DNA of 20,697 nucleotides, from positions 1 to 20,697 of the forward strand of contig CALIEP010000052.1 in NCBI GenBank assembly GCA_938022345.1, written 5' to 3'. This DNA comes from an uncultured Actinomyces sp. (GTDB lineage: Bacteria; Actinomycetota; Actinomycetes; Actinomycetales; Actinomycetaceae). Positions 6,809 through 15,473 of the stretch are shown here, one piece after another (positions within the stretch are counted from its first letter, which is position 1; every line of letters begins with the position of its first letter). A model generated the notes under the pieces. The model saw nothing but the letters and a program-made list of their open reading frames with translations, was not told the origin of the DNA and made no database searches. Made by a program: the position numbers and the translations under genes.

Positions 6809-8797
6809 GTGTCCACTGCACCCGAAAACACTACCGAGACTACTTTCGCAGATCTTGGACTGCCTGATGATCTCCTCAAAGCCATCACCAACATGGGCTA
6901 TGAGGTTCCAACCCCTATTCAGGCTGAGGCAATCCCTGCGCTTCTTGACTTCCATGATGTCGTTGGAATTGCTCAGACAGGAACTGGGAAGACCGCGGCA
7001 TTTGGTCTGCCGCTCTTAGCTTTGATTGATTCAGATCAACGGCATGTGCAGGCACTTGTTCTCGCGCCTACGCGCGAATTGGCCATGCAGTCCGCTCAGG
7101 CGATTTCTGATTTTGCCGCGCAGAGCCGCGATATCGACGTCGTGCCCGTCTATGGGGGCTCTGCTTACGGTCCTCAGATTGGCGCGCTAAAGCGCGGTGC
7201 GCAGGTCGTTGTCGGTACTCCCGGCCGCGTGATCGACCTTATTGAGAAAGGCGCGTTGGATCTCAGCAAGGTCGTCATGTTGGTGCTTGATGAAGCAGAT
7301 GAAATGCTCCGTATGGGATTTGCAGAGGACGTCGAGACTATTACCGCCTCAGTTCCTGATGATCGTTTGACTGCCCTCTTTTCTGCAACAATGCCAGCCG
7401 CAATTGAAAAGATTGCGCAAACGCATTTGAAGGATCCTCTGAAGATTGCTGTTTCTGAAGAGTCTTCAACTGTTGATACGATTCACCAAACTTATGCTGT
7501 TGTTCCTTACAAGCACAAGATTGGTGCGCTTTCGCGTGTTCTTGCTACTCGTGCTCAACACCAGAGCGCGCAAGAATCTGATGCTGCAATTGTCTTCGTC
7601 CGCACCCGTCTGGATGTTGAGGAAATTGCTCTTGAACTGAACTCGCGAGGGTTTAAAGCCGCAGGTATTTCGGGTGATGTCGCACAGACCGAACGCGAAC
7701 GCATGGTGGAACGCCTCAAGAACGGCTCCCTCGATGTTCTGGTTGCAACGGATGTTGCCGCTCGAGGCCTCGACGTTGAACGAATTGGTTTGGTCGTAAA
7801 CTTTGACGTTCCCCGTGAAGCAGAAGCTTATGTACACCGAATTGGACGTACTGGGCGCGCCGGGCGCGAAGGGCGCTCGTTGACCTTCTTCACGCCTCGG
7901 GAACATGCTCGACTGCGCAAGATCGAGAAGCTTACCGGTACCCCCATGGAAGAGGTCGAGATTCCTTCACCCGCTGCTGTCTCACAGTTCAGAGCCAGCA
8001 GAATCTTGGATGCCATTGGCGGACGTATTGAACGTGGACGACTTGATCTCTACCGGCAGCTTCTTGATGAGGTACATGACACGACCTCGTTGGACATTGA
8101 GGATATTGCGGCTGCACTTCTTGCCCAGGCAGTGGGGGATGAAGGACCCGCTGCGCGTATTGCTGAGGACCGTCGTGGTAGTGGAAAGATTCGCCGCGAG
8201 GAAGAACTTGATGAATCGGGCGAATTTGCACGCGCCCATTTTGAAGGGGGCCGCGACAACGAGCGCCCGCTCAAGGCGCGTAAACAGGGCACTTCACCTC
8301 GACACGCAGTCGGGACTGGTACGCGTTACCGCATCGAAGTTGGGAAGAAGGACCGCGTCAAGCCCGGTGCGATTGTCGGAGCCATCACCGGTGAAGGTGG
8401 TATTGCCGGTGCAGATATCGGTCATATTGATATCTACCCGACCTTCTCTCTTGTCGAAATTCATACAGATCTTCGTCCGGATGCCATGGCTAGGATTTCA
8501 AAGGCGCATGTTTCGGGACGTGCACTGAGAATTCGCGTTGATGAGGGACCCGATGGGAAGGCTCATGCCCCGAAGAAGGCTGCGCTTTCGCGAAAAGATT
8601 CTCGAGACTTAGCGAAGTCCCGTACGGACCGCGGGCGTGGGCACCGTTTGGGCCATGGAGATGATCATCGTCGCGATGATCGCCGAGGCATTGGTGAGTT
8701 CGGCGAAAAGTCCTCCTTCAGGGGTGGGAGAGCTACCCAACCTCAACGGAAGTCGGCCTCGAAGAAATTGGGGAAGGGACGCCGCTTCGGACGTTGA
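6809..8797 (+). CDS. deaD: DEAD-box ATP-dependent RNA helicase, DeaD/CsdA type
   Basis: This 662-residue RNA helicase is likely involved in ribosome assembly, mRNA unwinding and cold adaptation. Core motifs in order are the Q-motif region (TPIQ, 35-38), AQTGTGKT (55-62), PTRELA (87-92), GTPGR (136-140), DEAD (161-164), SAT (192-194), IVFVRTR (261-267), ARGLD (318-322) and HRIGRTGR (343-350). A DbpA/CsdA-type RNA-binding domain follows (GTRYRIEVGKKDRVKPG, 503-519, to about 576). The tail after about 577 is low-complexity and rich in Arg, Lys, Asp and Gly, typical of RNA-binding extensions. GTG 6809 is chosen because AAGGA (6799-6803) sits 5 nt before it. The gene is separated from hisS by a hairpin and is convergent with the MFS gene, only 12 nt away. 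Confidence 0.95.
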   Translation: MSTAPENTTETTFADLGLPDDLLKAITNMGYEVPTPIQAEAIPALLDFHDVVGIAQTGTGKTAAFGLPLLALIDSDQRHVQALVLAPTRELAMQSAQAISDFAAQSRDIDVVPVYGGSAYGPQIGALKRGAQVVVGTPGRVIDLIEKGALDLSKVVMLVLDEADEMLRMGFAEDVETITASVPDDRLTALFSATMPAAIEKIAQTHLKDPLKIAVSEESSTVDTIHQTYAVVPYKHKIGALSRVLATRAQHQSAQESDAAIVFVRTRLDVEEIALELNSRGFKAAGISGDVAQTERERMVERLKNGSLDVLVATDVAARGLDVERIGLVVNFDVPREAEAYVHRIGRTGRAGREGRSLTFFTPREHARLRKIEKLTGTPMEEVEIPSPAAVSQFRASRILDAIGGRIERGRLDLYRQLLDEVHDTTSLDIEDIAAALLAQAVGDEGPAARIAEDRRGSGKIRREEELDESGEFARAHFEGGRDNERPLKARKQGTSPRHAVGTGTRYRIEVGKKDRVKPGAIVGAITGEGGIAGADIGHIDIYPTFSLVEIHTDLRPDAMARISKAHVSGRALRIRVDEGPDGKAHAPKKAALSRKDSRDLAKSRTDRGRGHRLGHGDDHRRDDRRGIGEFGEKSSFRGGRATQPQRKSASKKLGKGRRFGR

Positions 8798-8809
8798 GCG
8801 CAAACTAAA

Positions 8810-10192
8810 TCACTGAGCAGACGCGCGGGGGAGAAGATCTTCCTCGCGCGTTCTCATTGATGCAATCACACCGGCAACAGCAATTCCGAGAGCGATTAAG
8901 GTTGCGGGGAGGTATGCAATAGGGCCTGTGAAACCGATGGCATTCCATAGCGCCAGTGCAAGGGAGACGAAAGCAAGCTCTACGGCTGCACCGGCCGAGT
9001 CAGCAACCTGAAGCCAAGGGGAGGCCCGTCCGTGCATAGAAGGATCGGTTGACCCAAGCGTGAGATCTGAAATCGTAGAGTGCGTGAGGCCAACGCCAAA
9101 TCCAGCAAGGAGCCAGGCGATAAAGATTGGCCAGTGAGGGGCGGATATCTGGAGAAGCATTGTGAGTGGAGCCAGGCCAATGACAACAAAGACCATTCCG
9201 ATTCGTGGGAGTCTAAGCCGGTTCTTGCCAACGTGGATATGAGATTGGATGACCGAACCAGCAGCCCACGATAGAGCGCTTGCAGTAACGACGAGGGAGG
9301 CTGAACTCGGAGTCCAGCCCTGAACACGTTGAAGAAGTAAAGGCAATACAACTTCTGCGCCTGTCACTGCTCCCATCATGAGTAAACGTGTCACGACAAG
9401 TGCTGGGATGCCACGCTTGAGACTAAAAGAGCCAGGAGGGAGAAGGCGCGGAAGCGTTATTGCGGAGAGCGTCAGGCCCGCAGAGCCCACAAGCACCATT
9501 GCCCAGATCGAAGTAAAAGTGCCCGAAATCTGTAAAAGGAAAATACCTATACCGCTGCCTAGCGCCAGTCGGACGAAGCGCAAAGAAGGTGCAACTCCTT
9601 GAGATGGGACCGAGAAATTTTTAAGAACTGAATGAAGGGGAATCGCACCGAATGCTGCGAGGAGAGGAGCTACACCAAAAACTACTCTCCATCCAATATA
9701 TGTCACGATTATTCCGGCAAGGGCAGGTCCTACGAGGGAAGGGAAGACCCAAGATAGGGAGAAGGCTGCAAAGTAGCGTGGACGGTGCAGGGGAGTGGCT
9801 ATTGCTCCGATAAGGACGTAGAGCGGGACGATGATAAATCCTCCACCCAGGCCCTGGATGAGTCGACCGAGAACGAATAGTGCGATATGGGGAGCGAGAG
9901 CACTTACTAATAATCCGACTAAGAAAAGCCCTAATCCCCAGGCAAACACTTTTTTGACACCCAATGCATCGCTGAGGCCTCCTGCTAGGACATTTGCAAT
10001 CAAGTTTGTAATCAGAGCAGCACCCGAAGAAACTGCGAACCAAGAGTCTGCATGGAAAGAGGCAACGACGTTCGGCATGATCGTGGTCGTTGCGAGCGAT
10101 TCAAAAGCGGAAAGCGTAATCAAGATGACGGAGGAGAGCATGAGTCCCTTCTCCGCATTTGACCATGCCTCAACTCGGGGACGTGGGGACAT
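8810..10192 (-). CDS. MFS transporter, DHA2-like (drug:H+ antiporter type)
   Basis: This 460-residue integral membrane protein is hydrophobic along most of its length, with many predicted helices. A motif A-like loop GGLSDALGVKK lies near residues 71-81, and GRLIQGLGGG (about 109-118) is typical of DHA2-family multidrug exporters. A mid-protein segment of additional helices would fit a 12-14 helix topology. The substrate cannot be told. The start is placed at the ATG whose complement is 10190-10192 (protein begins MSPRPRVEAW), because an AAGGA lies just upstream of it on the minus strand. The alternative in-frame ATG at 10210 has no such site. It is the only minus-strand gene here, a single accessory gene between deaD and aspS with no regulator beside it. 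Confidence 0.85.
   Translation of the reverse strand: MSPRPRVEAWSNAEKGLMLSSVILITLSAFESLATTTIMPNVVASFHADSWFAVSSGAALITNLIANVLAGGLSDALGVKKVFAWGLGLFLVGLLVSALAPHIALFVLGRLIQGLGGGFIIVPLYVLIGAIATPLHRPRYFAAFSLSWVFPSLVGPALAGIIVTYIGWRVVFGVAPLLAAFGAIPLHSVLKNFSVPSQGVAPSLRFVRLALGSGIGIFLLQISGTFTSIWAMVLVGSAGLTLSAITLPRLLPPGSFSLKRGIPALVVTRLLMMGAVTGAEVVLPLLLQRVQGWTPSSASLVVTASALSWAAGSVIQSHIHVGKNRLRLPRIGMVFVVIGLAPLTMLLQISAPHWPIFIAWLLAGFGVGLTHSTISDLTLGSTDPSMHGRASPWLQVADSAGAAVELAFVSLALALWNAIGFTGPIAYLPATLIALGIAVAGVIASMRTREEDLLPRASAQ
8821..8851. terminator. hairpin at the deaD/MFS convergence, candidate shared terminator
   Basis: ACGCGCGGGG (8821-8830) pairs with CCTCGCGCGT (8842-8851): ten pairs including one G-U on the plus strand, loop GAGAAGATCTT. 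The two genes converge with only 12 nt between stop codons, so there is no room for a terminator outside coding sequence. This hairpin lies within the last codons of the MFS gene, 24 nt beyond the deaD stop. The T-run after it is weak (TTCTCATT). Confidence 0.38.
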
Positions 10193-10400
10193 GGCATTAT
10201 CCTTGCACATTTCGTCTGAGACCTTGGCCAGTGTCTGCAGAAGGTGTGCCTCGATTGTTGGTACGGCGGATTATTGCTGAATGAAAACAAACGAATGAAC
10301 TCAGGGTGTCGACTCGTTGATCGAGGAGTGGGGGAGCATTGGGGGTATTATGTCCGTGCCGCCGCTCGTCTCGCGGATGGTACCAACGAAAGGAAAACCA
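10193..10400. promoter_or_regulatory. divergent intergenic region between MFS gene and aspS
   Basis: About 208 bp lie between the two divergent starts and should contain both promoters. An AT-rich patch is seen at about 10267-10300. For aspS, TATTAT at 10346-10351 is a good -10-like match, but no convincing -35 lies 16-18 nt upstream. The aspS Shine-Dalgarno AAAGGA is at 10389-10394. No convincing operator palindrome was found. Confidence 0.4.
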
Positions 10401-12209
10401 GTGCTTCGCACTCACAATATTGGAACGCTTGGCCTTGACCTTGTCGGCCAAACCGTCACCCTGACCGGATGGGTCGATCGACGTCGTGACCACGGCGGTG
10501 TTGCATTCATCGATCTCCGTGATGCTTCGGGAATTGCGCAGGTGGTCGTTCGCGATGAACGCGTTGCCCACGAATTGCGCAGCGAGTTCGTTTTGAAAGT
10601 GACCGGAGAGGTCTGTGCTCGTCCCGAAGGTAACGAGAACCCGAATCTCGCAACGGGTGCTATTGAAGTCATGGGCGATGATATTGAGATTCTCAATACT
10701 TCTGCGCCGCTTCCTTTCCAGGTGTCCTCCAACGCGGAAGATTCAGGCAATGTCGGCGAAGAAACGCGTTTGAAGTATCGCTACCTTGATCTGCGTCGTG
10801 AACCTGAGCAGTACGCTCTGCGCTTGCGTTCGAAGGTTTCGCGCGCTGCTCGCGATACTCTCTACGCTCACGATTTCGTCGAAATTGAAACGCCGACGCT
10901 TACACGTTCCACCCCTGAAGGCGCGCGTGACTTCATTGTTCCTGCGCGCCTGTCACCCGGTTCTTGGTATGCGCTGCCGCAGTCTCCGCAGCTTTTCAAG
11001 CAGATGCTGATGGTTGCCGGAATGGAACGCTACTTCCAGATTGCACGCTGCTATCGTGATGAAGATTTCCGTGCGGATCGTCAGCCGGAGTTCACCCAGC
11101 TTGATATTGAGATGAGCTTCGTCGATCAGGACGACGTCATTGCCGTTGCCGAAGAGATCTTGAAGAATGTCTGGGCCCTCATTGGTTACGATCTCCAGAC
11201 CCCGATTCCTCGCATGACATACAAGGATGCGATGGAAAAGTACGGCTCTGATAAGCCTGATCTTCGTTTCGGATATCAGCTTGTTGACCTGACCGATTAC
11301 TTCAAGGACACGACTTTCCGAGTCTTCCAGGCACCCTACGTCGGTGCTGTTGTCATGCCCGGTGGCGGTTCTCAGCCTCGCCGTACCTTCGACAAATGGC
11401 AGGAATGGGCTAAGGCACGTGGGGCAAAGGGTCTTGCTTACGTCACTATTGACGAGGAAGGGACCCTTGGTGGTCCGGTCGCAAAGAACATTACCGAAGC
11501 TGAGCGCGCTGGCCTCGCCGAGGCCACTGGCGCCAAGCCCGGTGACTGCATTTTCTTCGCTGCTGGTAAGCCCACCGCATCGCGCGAGCTGCTTGGCGCT
11601 GCCAGCCTCGAGATCGGTAAGCGCTGCAACCTGATCGATCCTGATGCGTGGGCATTTACCTGGGTTGTCGACGCACCTCTCTTCAAGCCGACCGGAGAGG
11701 CCGAGGCCGAAGGTGACGTTGCTCTTGGACACAGCGCTTGGACTGCGGTTCACCACGCCTTCACCTCGCCAAAGCCTGAATGGTTGGATACTTTCGATCA
11801 GGATCCCGGCAATGCTTTGGCCTACGCCTATGACATTGTCTGCAATGGTAATGAAATCGGCGGTGGCTCGATTCGTATTCACCGACGTGACGTCCAAAAT
11901 CGCGTCTTCAAGGTCATGGGTATTGGCGAGGAAGAAGCGCAAACTCAGTTCGGATTCCTTCTTGATGCATTCAAGTTCGGAGCTCCTCCGCACGGCGGCA
12001 TCGCATTCGGGTGGGACCGAATTGTTTCGCTGCTTACCAAGTCTGAATCAATTCGCGACGTAATTGCCTTCACGAAGTCGGGTGGCGGATACGATCCCTT
12101 GACCGATGCTCCTGCGCCCATTACTCCTGCACAGCGCAAGGAAGCGGGCGTTGATGCGAAGCCGAAGAAGCGCGGCGAAGAGGACTCTGAGAAGAGCTCC
12201 GAAAACTAA
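10401..12209 (+). CDS. aspS: aspartyl-tRNA synthetase, possibly non-discriminating (Asp/Asn)
   Basis: This 602-residue class IIb synthetase attaches Asp to tRNA-Asp. An N-terminal OB-fold anticodon domain holds GWVDRRRDHGGVAFIDLRD (23-41). Motif 2 is ARCYRDEDFRADRQPEFTQ at about 214-232, a bacterial GAD insertion follows, and motif 3 is GGIAFGWDRIVSLL (about 532-545). H31 and G77 replace the Leu and Lys found at the matching positions in the E. coli enzyme. This resembles AspRSs that also charge tRNA-Asn for the GatCAB pathway (inference). GTG 10401 is chosen because AAAGGA lies 6 nt before it and the resulting LRTHNIGTL N-terminus matches the family. In-frame ATGs at 10350 and 10377 lie upstream. 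The C-terminus ends in a Lys/Glu-rich tail. Confidence 0.95.
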   Translation: MLRTHNIGTLGLDLVGQTVTLTGWVDRRRDHGGVAFIDLRDASGIAQVVVRDERVAHELRSEFVLKVTGEVCARPEGNENPNLATGAIEVMGDDIEILNTSAPLPFQVSSNAEDSGNVGEETRLKYRYLDLRREPEQYALRLRSKVSRAARDTLYAHDFVEIETPTLTRSTPEGARDFIVPARLSPGSWYALPQSPQLFKQMLMVAGMERYFQIARCYRDEDFRADRQPEFTQLDIEMSFVDQDDVIAVAEEILKNVWALIGYDLQTPIPRMTYKDAMEKYGSDKPDLRFGYQLVDLTDYFKDTTFRVFQAPYVGAVVMPGGGSQPRRTFDKWQEWAKARGAKGLAYVTIDEEGTLGGPVAKNITEAERAGLAEATGAKPGDCIFFAAGKPTASRELLGAASLEIGKRCNLIDPDAWAFTWVVDAPLFKPTGEAEAEGDVALGHSAWTAVHHAFTSPKPEWLDTFDQDPGNALAYAYDIVCNGNEIGGGSIRIHRRDVQNRVFKVMGIGEEEAQTQFGFLLDAFKFGAPPHGGIAFGWDRIVSLLTKSESIRDVIAFTKSGGGYDPLTDAPAPITPAQRKEAGVDAKPKKRGEEDSEKSSEN

Positions 12210-12237
12210 ACGCCTTTTCGGCTAATTTCTCGCAAGA

Positions 12238-12273
12238 TTCCTGGGTGGTTGATGCGCATCAATCACCCCGGAA
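12238..12273 (+). terminator. hairpin after aspS, probable terminator
   Basis: GGGTGGTTGAT (12243-12253) pairs with ATCAATCACCC (12258-12268), with one G-U, around the loop GCGC. After one mismatch the stem continues with TTCC (12238-12241) against GGAA (12270-12273). ATTATTG follows, only weakly T-rich. It begins 29 nt after the aspS stop. Confidence 0.55.
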
Positions 12274-12289
12274 ATTATTGCTAAGTGAA

Positions 12290-12356
12290 TAGGCAGATCA
12301 GGGATTGAGAGGCTAATCTTGGTACTCAACAGGGCTCAATGCCGATTCCTCAGGAG
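12290..12356 (+). promoter_or_regulatory. candidate promoter and ribosome binding site of the GH31-yciO unit
   Basis: TAATCT (12314-12319) fits the loose actinobacterial TAnnnT -10, with TAGGCA (12290-12295) 18 nt upstream as a weak -35. A clear Shine-Dalgarno AGGAG lies at 12352-12356, before the adjacent GTG (12363) and ATG (12366) start codons. The aspS terminator hairpin ends just upstream, so an independent promoter is expected here. Confidence 0.33.
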
Positions 12357-12365
12357 TGATACGTG

Positions 12366-14741
12366 ATGGCGCTTCTTCCACCCTATTTGCTACCTTCACC
12401 GATTGAGGCGCCTCCCGCCGAGCAAGTGATTGAAGGTCCACAGTGGAGGATCGAAATTCTTTCAGACACTGTGATCCGTCTTGAATGGGATCCAAGTGCT
12501 GAATTCCTCGATGGACCGACACAAATGATGGCATGGCGTAAGTGCCTGACCGTGAAGGATCTACGTATCGATCGTGATGAAGCCGGAGGCGTAGTTGTCG
12601 AGACTGCGCACATGTCCTTCCACTATGATGGCAAGGAACCCAGCTCCAACGGCTTGTGGGCTCAAGTACGGGAAGAAGATAGCTGGGGTGGAACCTGGCG
12701 CTGGGGGACTGACGCGGAATTTCCATGGATTCAAGGGAGAAACCTGCGAGGGACAACCAGAACATTGGACACGGTCGATGGACGCTGTGAACTCGATAAA
12801 GGTGTCGTCGATGGTCGTGGCATAACCTCGTTAATTGATGACACCTGTCCGGTTTCTAGTGATGGAGTCTTCCTGCCCGCGCGCTCGGAGCACCTGGACA
12901 TTTACGTTTTCGCTTGCGGCCCAGATTTTCCCGAGGCCGTGCGTTCCTTCTACCGTTTAAGCGGTGCTCAAGCGATTCTGCCCCGTTATGCCTTAGGAAA
13001 TTGGTGGAGTAGATACCACCGCTACTCGGATGACGAATATTTGGAAGTGATGAGTGAATTTGCTCGTCACGATGTACCGCTTGCAGTCGCTGTTATCGAT
13101 ATGGATTGGCATATTACCAACCCTCCCTCGGGTGCTGGCTCAGGTTGGACTGGCTACACCTGGGACCCAGAGCTTTTCCCAGATCCAAAGCAGTTCCTTG
13201 ATGCTTTGCATAAGCGTGGTCTTCACACCTCACTCAATCTTCACCCCGCTGATGGCATTCGTTACTTTGAAGAGGGGTACGAGCGCTTAGCACAAAGAAT
13301 GGGCGTAGATCCGGCAAGTAAAAAGACAATTCTCTTTGAACCGGCGAATCCCAATTTTATGCTGGCGTATTTTGAAGAGATTCTGCACCCGCTTGAAGAT
13401 CAAGGGGTCGATTTCTGGTGGGTTGACTGGCAACAAGGCGAGCATACAAGCGTTCCTGGGCTTGACCCGTTGTGGGTTCTTAACCACTATCACTACCTTG
13501 ATAATGCTCACCGACACGGTCGCGGTCTCACGCTCTCTCGCTACTGTGGCCCGGGCTCTCAGCGCTTTCCTCTAGGTTTTTCGGGAGATATCTACATTAC
13601 TTGGGAATCCCTGAAGTTCCAGCCTGAATTTACCGCTACCGCCTCAAATATCGGCTATTGCTGGTGGAGCCATGATATCTGTGGACACATGCTTGGCGTA
13701 CGTGATCCAGAATTGGAGACTCGTTGGATCCAAAGTGGTGTATTCAGCCCAATCATGCGCCTGCATTCATCGAATAATCCATTTACGCGAAAGGAACCAT
13801 GGGTTTTCGAAGAACCCCATTGCGCGATTCAAGAGGAATACCTACGTTTTAGACACCGACTGGTTGGGTATCTCCACTCCGAACAGTTCCACGCCCGTGA
13901 TGAGCTTATTCCACTCATTCGCCCGATGTATTGGGAGCACGACGGTCACGCTGGCGCTTGGGAGGTCCCCAATTGCTTCCGCTTTGGACGTGAACTTATC
14001 GTTGCCCCAGTTACTGAACAGCTTTCTGAAGCCTCATGCCGGGGCTGCTCTGAAGCATGGCTACCAGATGGCATGTGGGTTGATCTCATGACGAATATTG
14101 CCTATAAGGGCAATCGAAAGCTTTCACTGTGGTCAGAGCTTTCACGGACTCCGCTCTTTGCGCGAAGCGGATCGATCATTCCGCTTTGTGGAAGCGCGGC
14201 TGCTCCCGATGGCGAATGCTCACTGGGAATGCTTGGGCGCCAGAGTAACGTCGGTACTGGTAATCCTGAGGAAATTGAGCTAGTGCTCGTTTCTGGAGCG
14301 GATGCAAAATATGAACTGATTGAAGATCAAGATAGCGATGCTTCTCTCGTCCGTACGCTCTTTGAATGGGACGATGCTCACCGTAGGCTCACTATTCATG
14401 GTGCCGATGGGGATCTTGATTCGATCCCGGCGCGACGAAAGATTCTTGTTCGTACCTATGGGTATGGAATTGATACCCAACTGACTGACCTTGGTTTTAT
14501 TGAAACGCGCACGGGCGCCGTTTTTGACATCGAGCCGAAGCTGATGAGTGAAGAGCTTAAACGCTCAGAGCAGATTCGTCGGATTTTGACTCATGCGCGT
14601 TGTGAGGTCGAGACGCTCACGCGTCTCGACGCTACGTGGAATGAAGGTCGTGGTGCCTTCTTTGCTGCTTTAAGCGCTTCAGGCGTTGCGCCAGATTTGC
14701 GTGAAGCGCTTTTCCAAATCGCAATTGCATCAGATCTCTAA
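12366..14741 (+). CDS. glycoside hydrolase family 31 enzyme (alpha-glucosidase/alpha-xylosidase type)
   Basis: This 791-residue protein has no signal peptide, so it probably acts on imported oligosaccharides in the cytoplasm. A beta-rich N-terminal domain leads to the GH31 barrel: IDMDWH (244-249), the putative nucleophile in FWWVDWQQG (350-358, Asp354), GFSGDIYITW (404-413) with the putative acid/base Asp408, WWSHDICGHM (433-442) and FSPIMRLHSS (460-469), followed by C-terminal beta domains. The common GH31 nucleophile motif is WxDMNE-like; here it is VDWQQG, pointing to a distinct subgroup whose substrate I cannot assign. The start is the ATG at 12366 or the adjoining GTG at 12363. AGGAG at 12352-12356 suits either. 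yciO follows after 17 nt, suggesting cotranscription. No sugar transporter or regulator adjoins it. Confidence 0.88.
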   Translation: MALLPPYLLPSPIEAPPAEQVIEGPQWRIEILSDTVIRLEWDPSAEFLDGPTQMMAWRKCLTVKDLRIDRDEAGGVVVETAHMSFHYDGKEPSSNGLWAQVREEDSWGGTWRWGTDAEFPWIQGRNLRGTTRTLDTVDGRCELDKGVVDGRGITSLIDDTCPVSSDGVFLPARSEHLDIYVFACGPDFPEAVRSFYRLSGAQAILPRYALGNWWSRYHRYSDDEYLEVMSEFARHDVPLAVAVIDMDWHITNPPSGAGSGWTGYTWDPELFPDPKQFLDALHKRGLHTSLNLHPADGIRYFEEGYERLAQRMGVDPASKKTILFEPANPNFMLAYFEEILHPLEDQGVDFWWVDWQQGEHTSVPGLDPLWVLNHYHYLDNAHRHGRGLTLSRYCGPGSQRFPLGFSGDIYITWESLKFQPEFTATASNIGYCWWSHDICGHMLGVRDPELETRWIQSGVFSPIMRLHSSNNPFTRKEPWVFEEPHCAIQEEYLRFRHRLVGYLHSEQFHARDELIPLIRPMYWEHDGHAGAWEVPNCFRFGRELIVAPVTEQLSEASCRGCSEAWLPDGMWVDLMTNIAYKGNRKLSLWSELSRTPLFARSGSIIPLCGSAAAPDGECSLGMLGRQSNVGTGNPEEIELVLVSGADAKYELIEDQDSDASLVRTLFEWDDAHRRLTIHGADGDLDSIPARRKILVRTYGYGIDTQLTDLGFIETRTGAVFDIEPKLMSEELKRSEQIRRILTHARCEVETLTRLDATWNEGRGAFFAALSASGVAPDLREALFQIAIASDL

Positions 14742-14758
14742 AATATCAGGAGCAGATC

Positions 14759-15376
14759 ATGTCCTATGTCGAGCTTCATCCAGTGAATCCACAGACGCGA
14801 CTTCTTGATCGCATTGTTTGCGTTCTTCGTGACGGTGGCTTGATCGCGCTGCCGACAGATTCTGGCTACGCTCTTGCTTGTCTAATGGGAAACAAATCGG
14901 GAATTGATCGAATTCGACAGATTCGCAAACTCGATGACAAACACAATTTCTCGTTGCTTTGTGATGCTTTTTCGCGTCTGGGTGATTTAGTGATTATGGA
15001 CAATTCACAATTCCGGGCAATGAAAGCAACAACTCCCGGTCCGTATACGTTCATCCTTCCCGGGACAAAAGAAGTTCCCCGAATGACTCTGAATAAGAAG
15101 AAACACACCATCGGGGTACGGATCCCTGACCACCGTGTTGTTCAGTCTCTTCTTGCAGCGCTGGGGCAGCCTCTCGTTGCCTCGTCTCTCATCCTTCCTG
15201 GAGAAGATCAAGTAATGAGTGATGGCTTCGAGGTCGATGACAAAATCGGTTCACTTGTCGATTTGGTTGTTGTGGCTCCAGTAGGAGGAGATGAAGCGAC
15301 ATCGGTTATTGACTATACGGACGGAGTGGGACGAGTGGCTCGACATGGCGCGGGGGATACAACTCTGTGGGAGTAG
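14759..15376 (+). CDS. yciO: YciO-type protein of the Sua5/YciO/YrdC family
   Basis: This 205-residue single-domain protein is collinear with E. coli YciO (about 206 residues): HPVNPQTRLLDRIV near the N-terminus, PTDSGYALAC (32-41), RKLDDKHNFSLLC (56-68), TPGPYTFILPGTKEVPR (92-108) and TIGVRIPDH (117-125). The fold is that of threonylcarbamoyl-AMP synthase (TsaC/Sua5), which acts in tRNA t6A modification. YciO proteins are a separate branch, however, and should not be assumed to perform the TsaC reaction. ATG 14759 has AGGAG (14748-14752) 6 nt upstream. The gene lies 17 nt after the GH31 stop, so the two are probably cotranscribed. Double-stranded RNA or nucleotide binding is likely from the family. 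Confidence 0.9.
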   Translation: MSYVELHPVNPQTRLLDRIVCVLRDGGLIALPTDSGYALACLMGNKSGIDRIRQIRKLDDKHNFSLLCDAFSRLGDLVIMDNSQFRAMKATTPGPYTFILPGTKEVPRMTLNKKKHTIGVRIPDHRVVQSLLAALGQPLVASSLILPGEDQVMSDGFEVDDKIGSLVDLVVVAPVGGDEATSVIDYTDGVGRVARHGAGDTTLWE

Positions 15377-15473
15377 TCTTCAAGGCTGAGTAAGCAGCAT
15401 CACGCTTTTATCACATTTCTTATCCCTTATATCGCCGTGTTTTCGCTTGAAGAACCTGTAGCATGAGAGAGCT

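Noticed and set aside
10341..10400. TGGTACC in the aspS leader, similar to the core of a T-box riboswitch
   Set aside because: The leader is short, no Stem I or specifier loop is visible, and UGGU would not pair with the discriminator base expected for tRNA-Asp. GGTACC is also a simple palindrome.
10953..11993. A 346-codon open frame on the minus strand opposite aspS
   Set aside because: It lies wholly inside a clear, highly conserved synthetase. Its composition is that expected from the complementary strand of codon-biased sequence, and it shows no recognisable domain or ribosome binding site.
15377..15453. Inverted repeat TCTTCAAG (15377-15384)/CTTGAAGA (15446-15453) between yciO and the Ldt gene
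   Set aside because: The arms are only 8 bp and 61 nt apart with no T-run or known operator form; it is likely coincidental.
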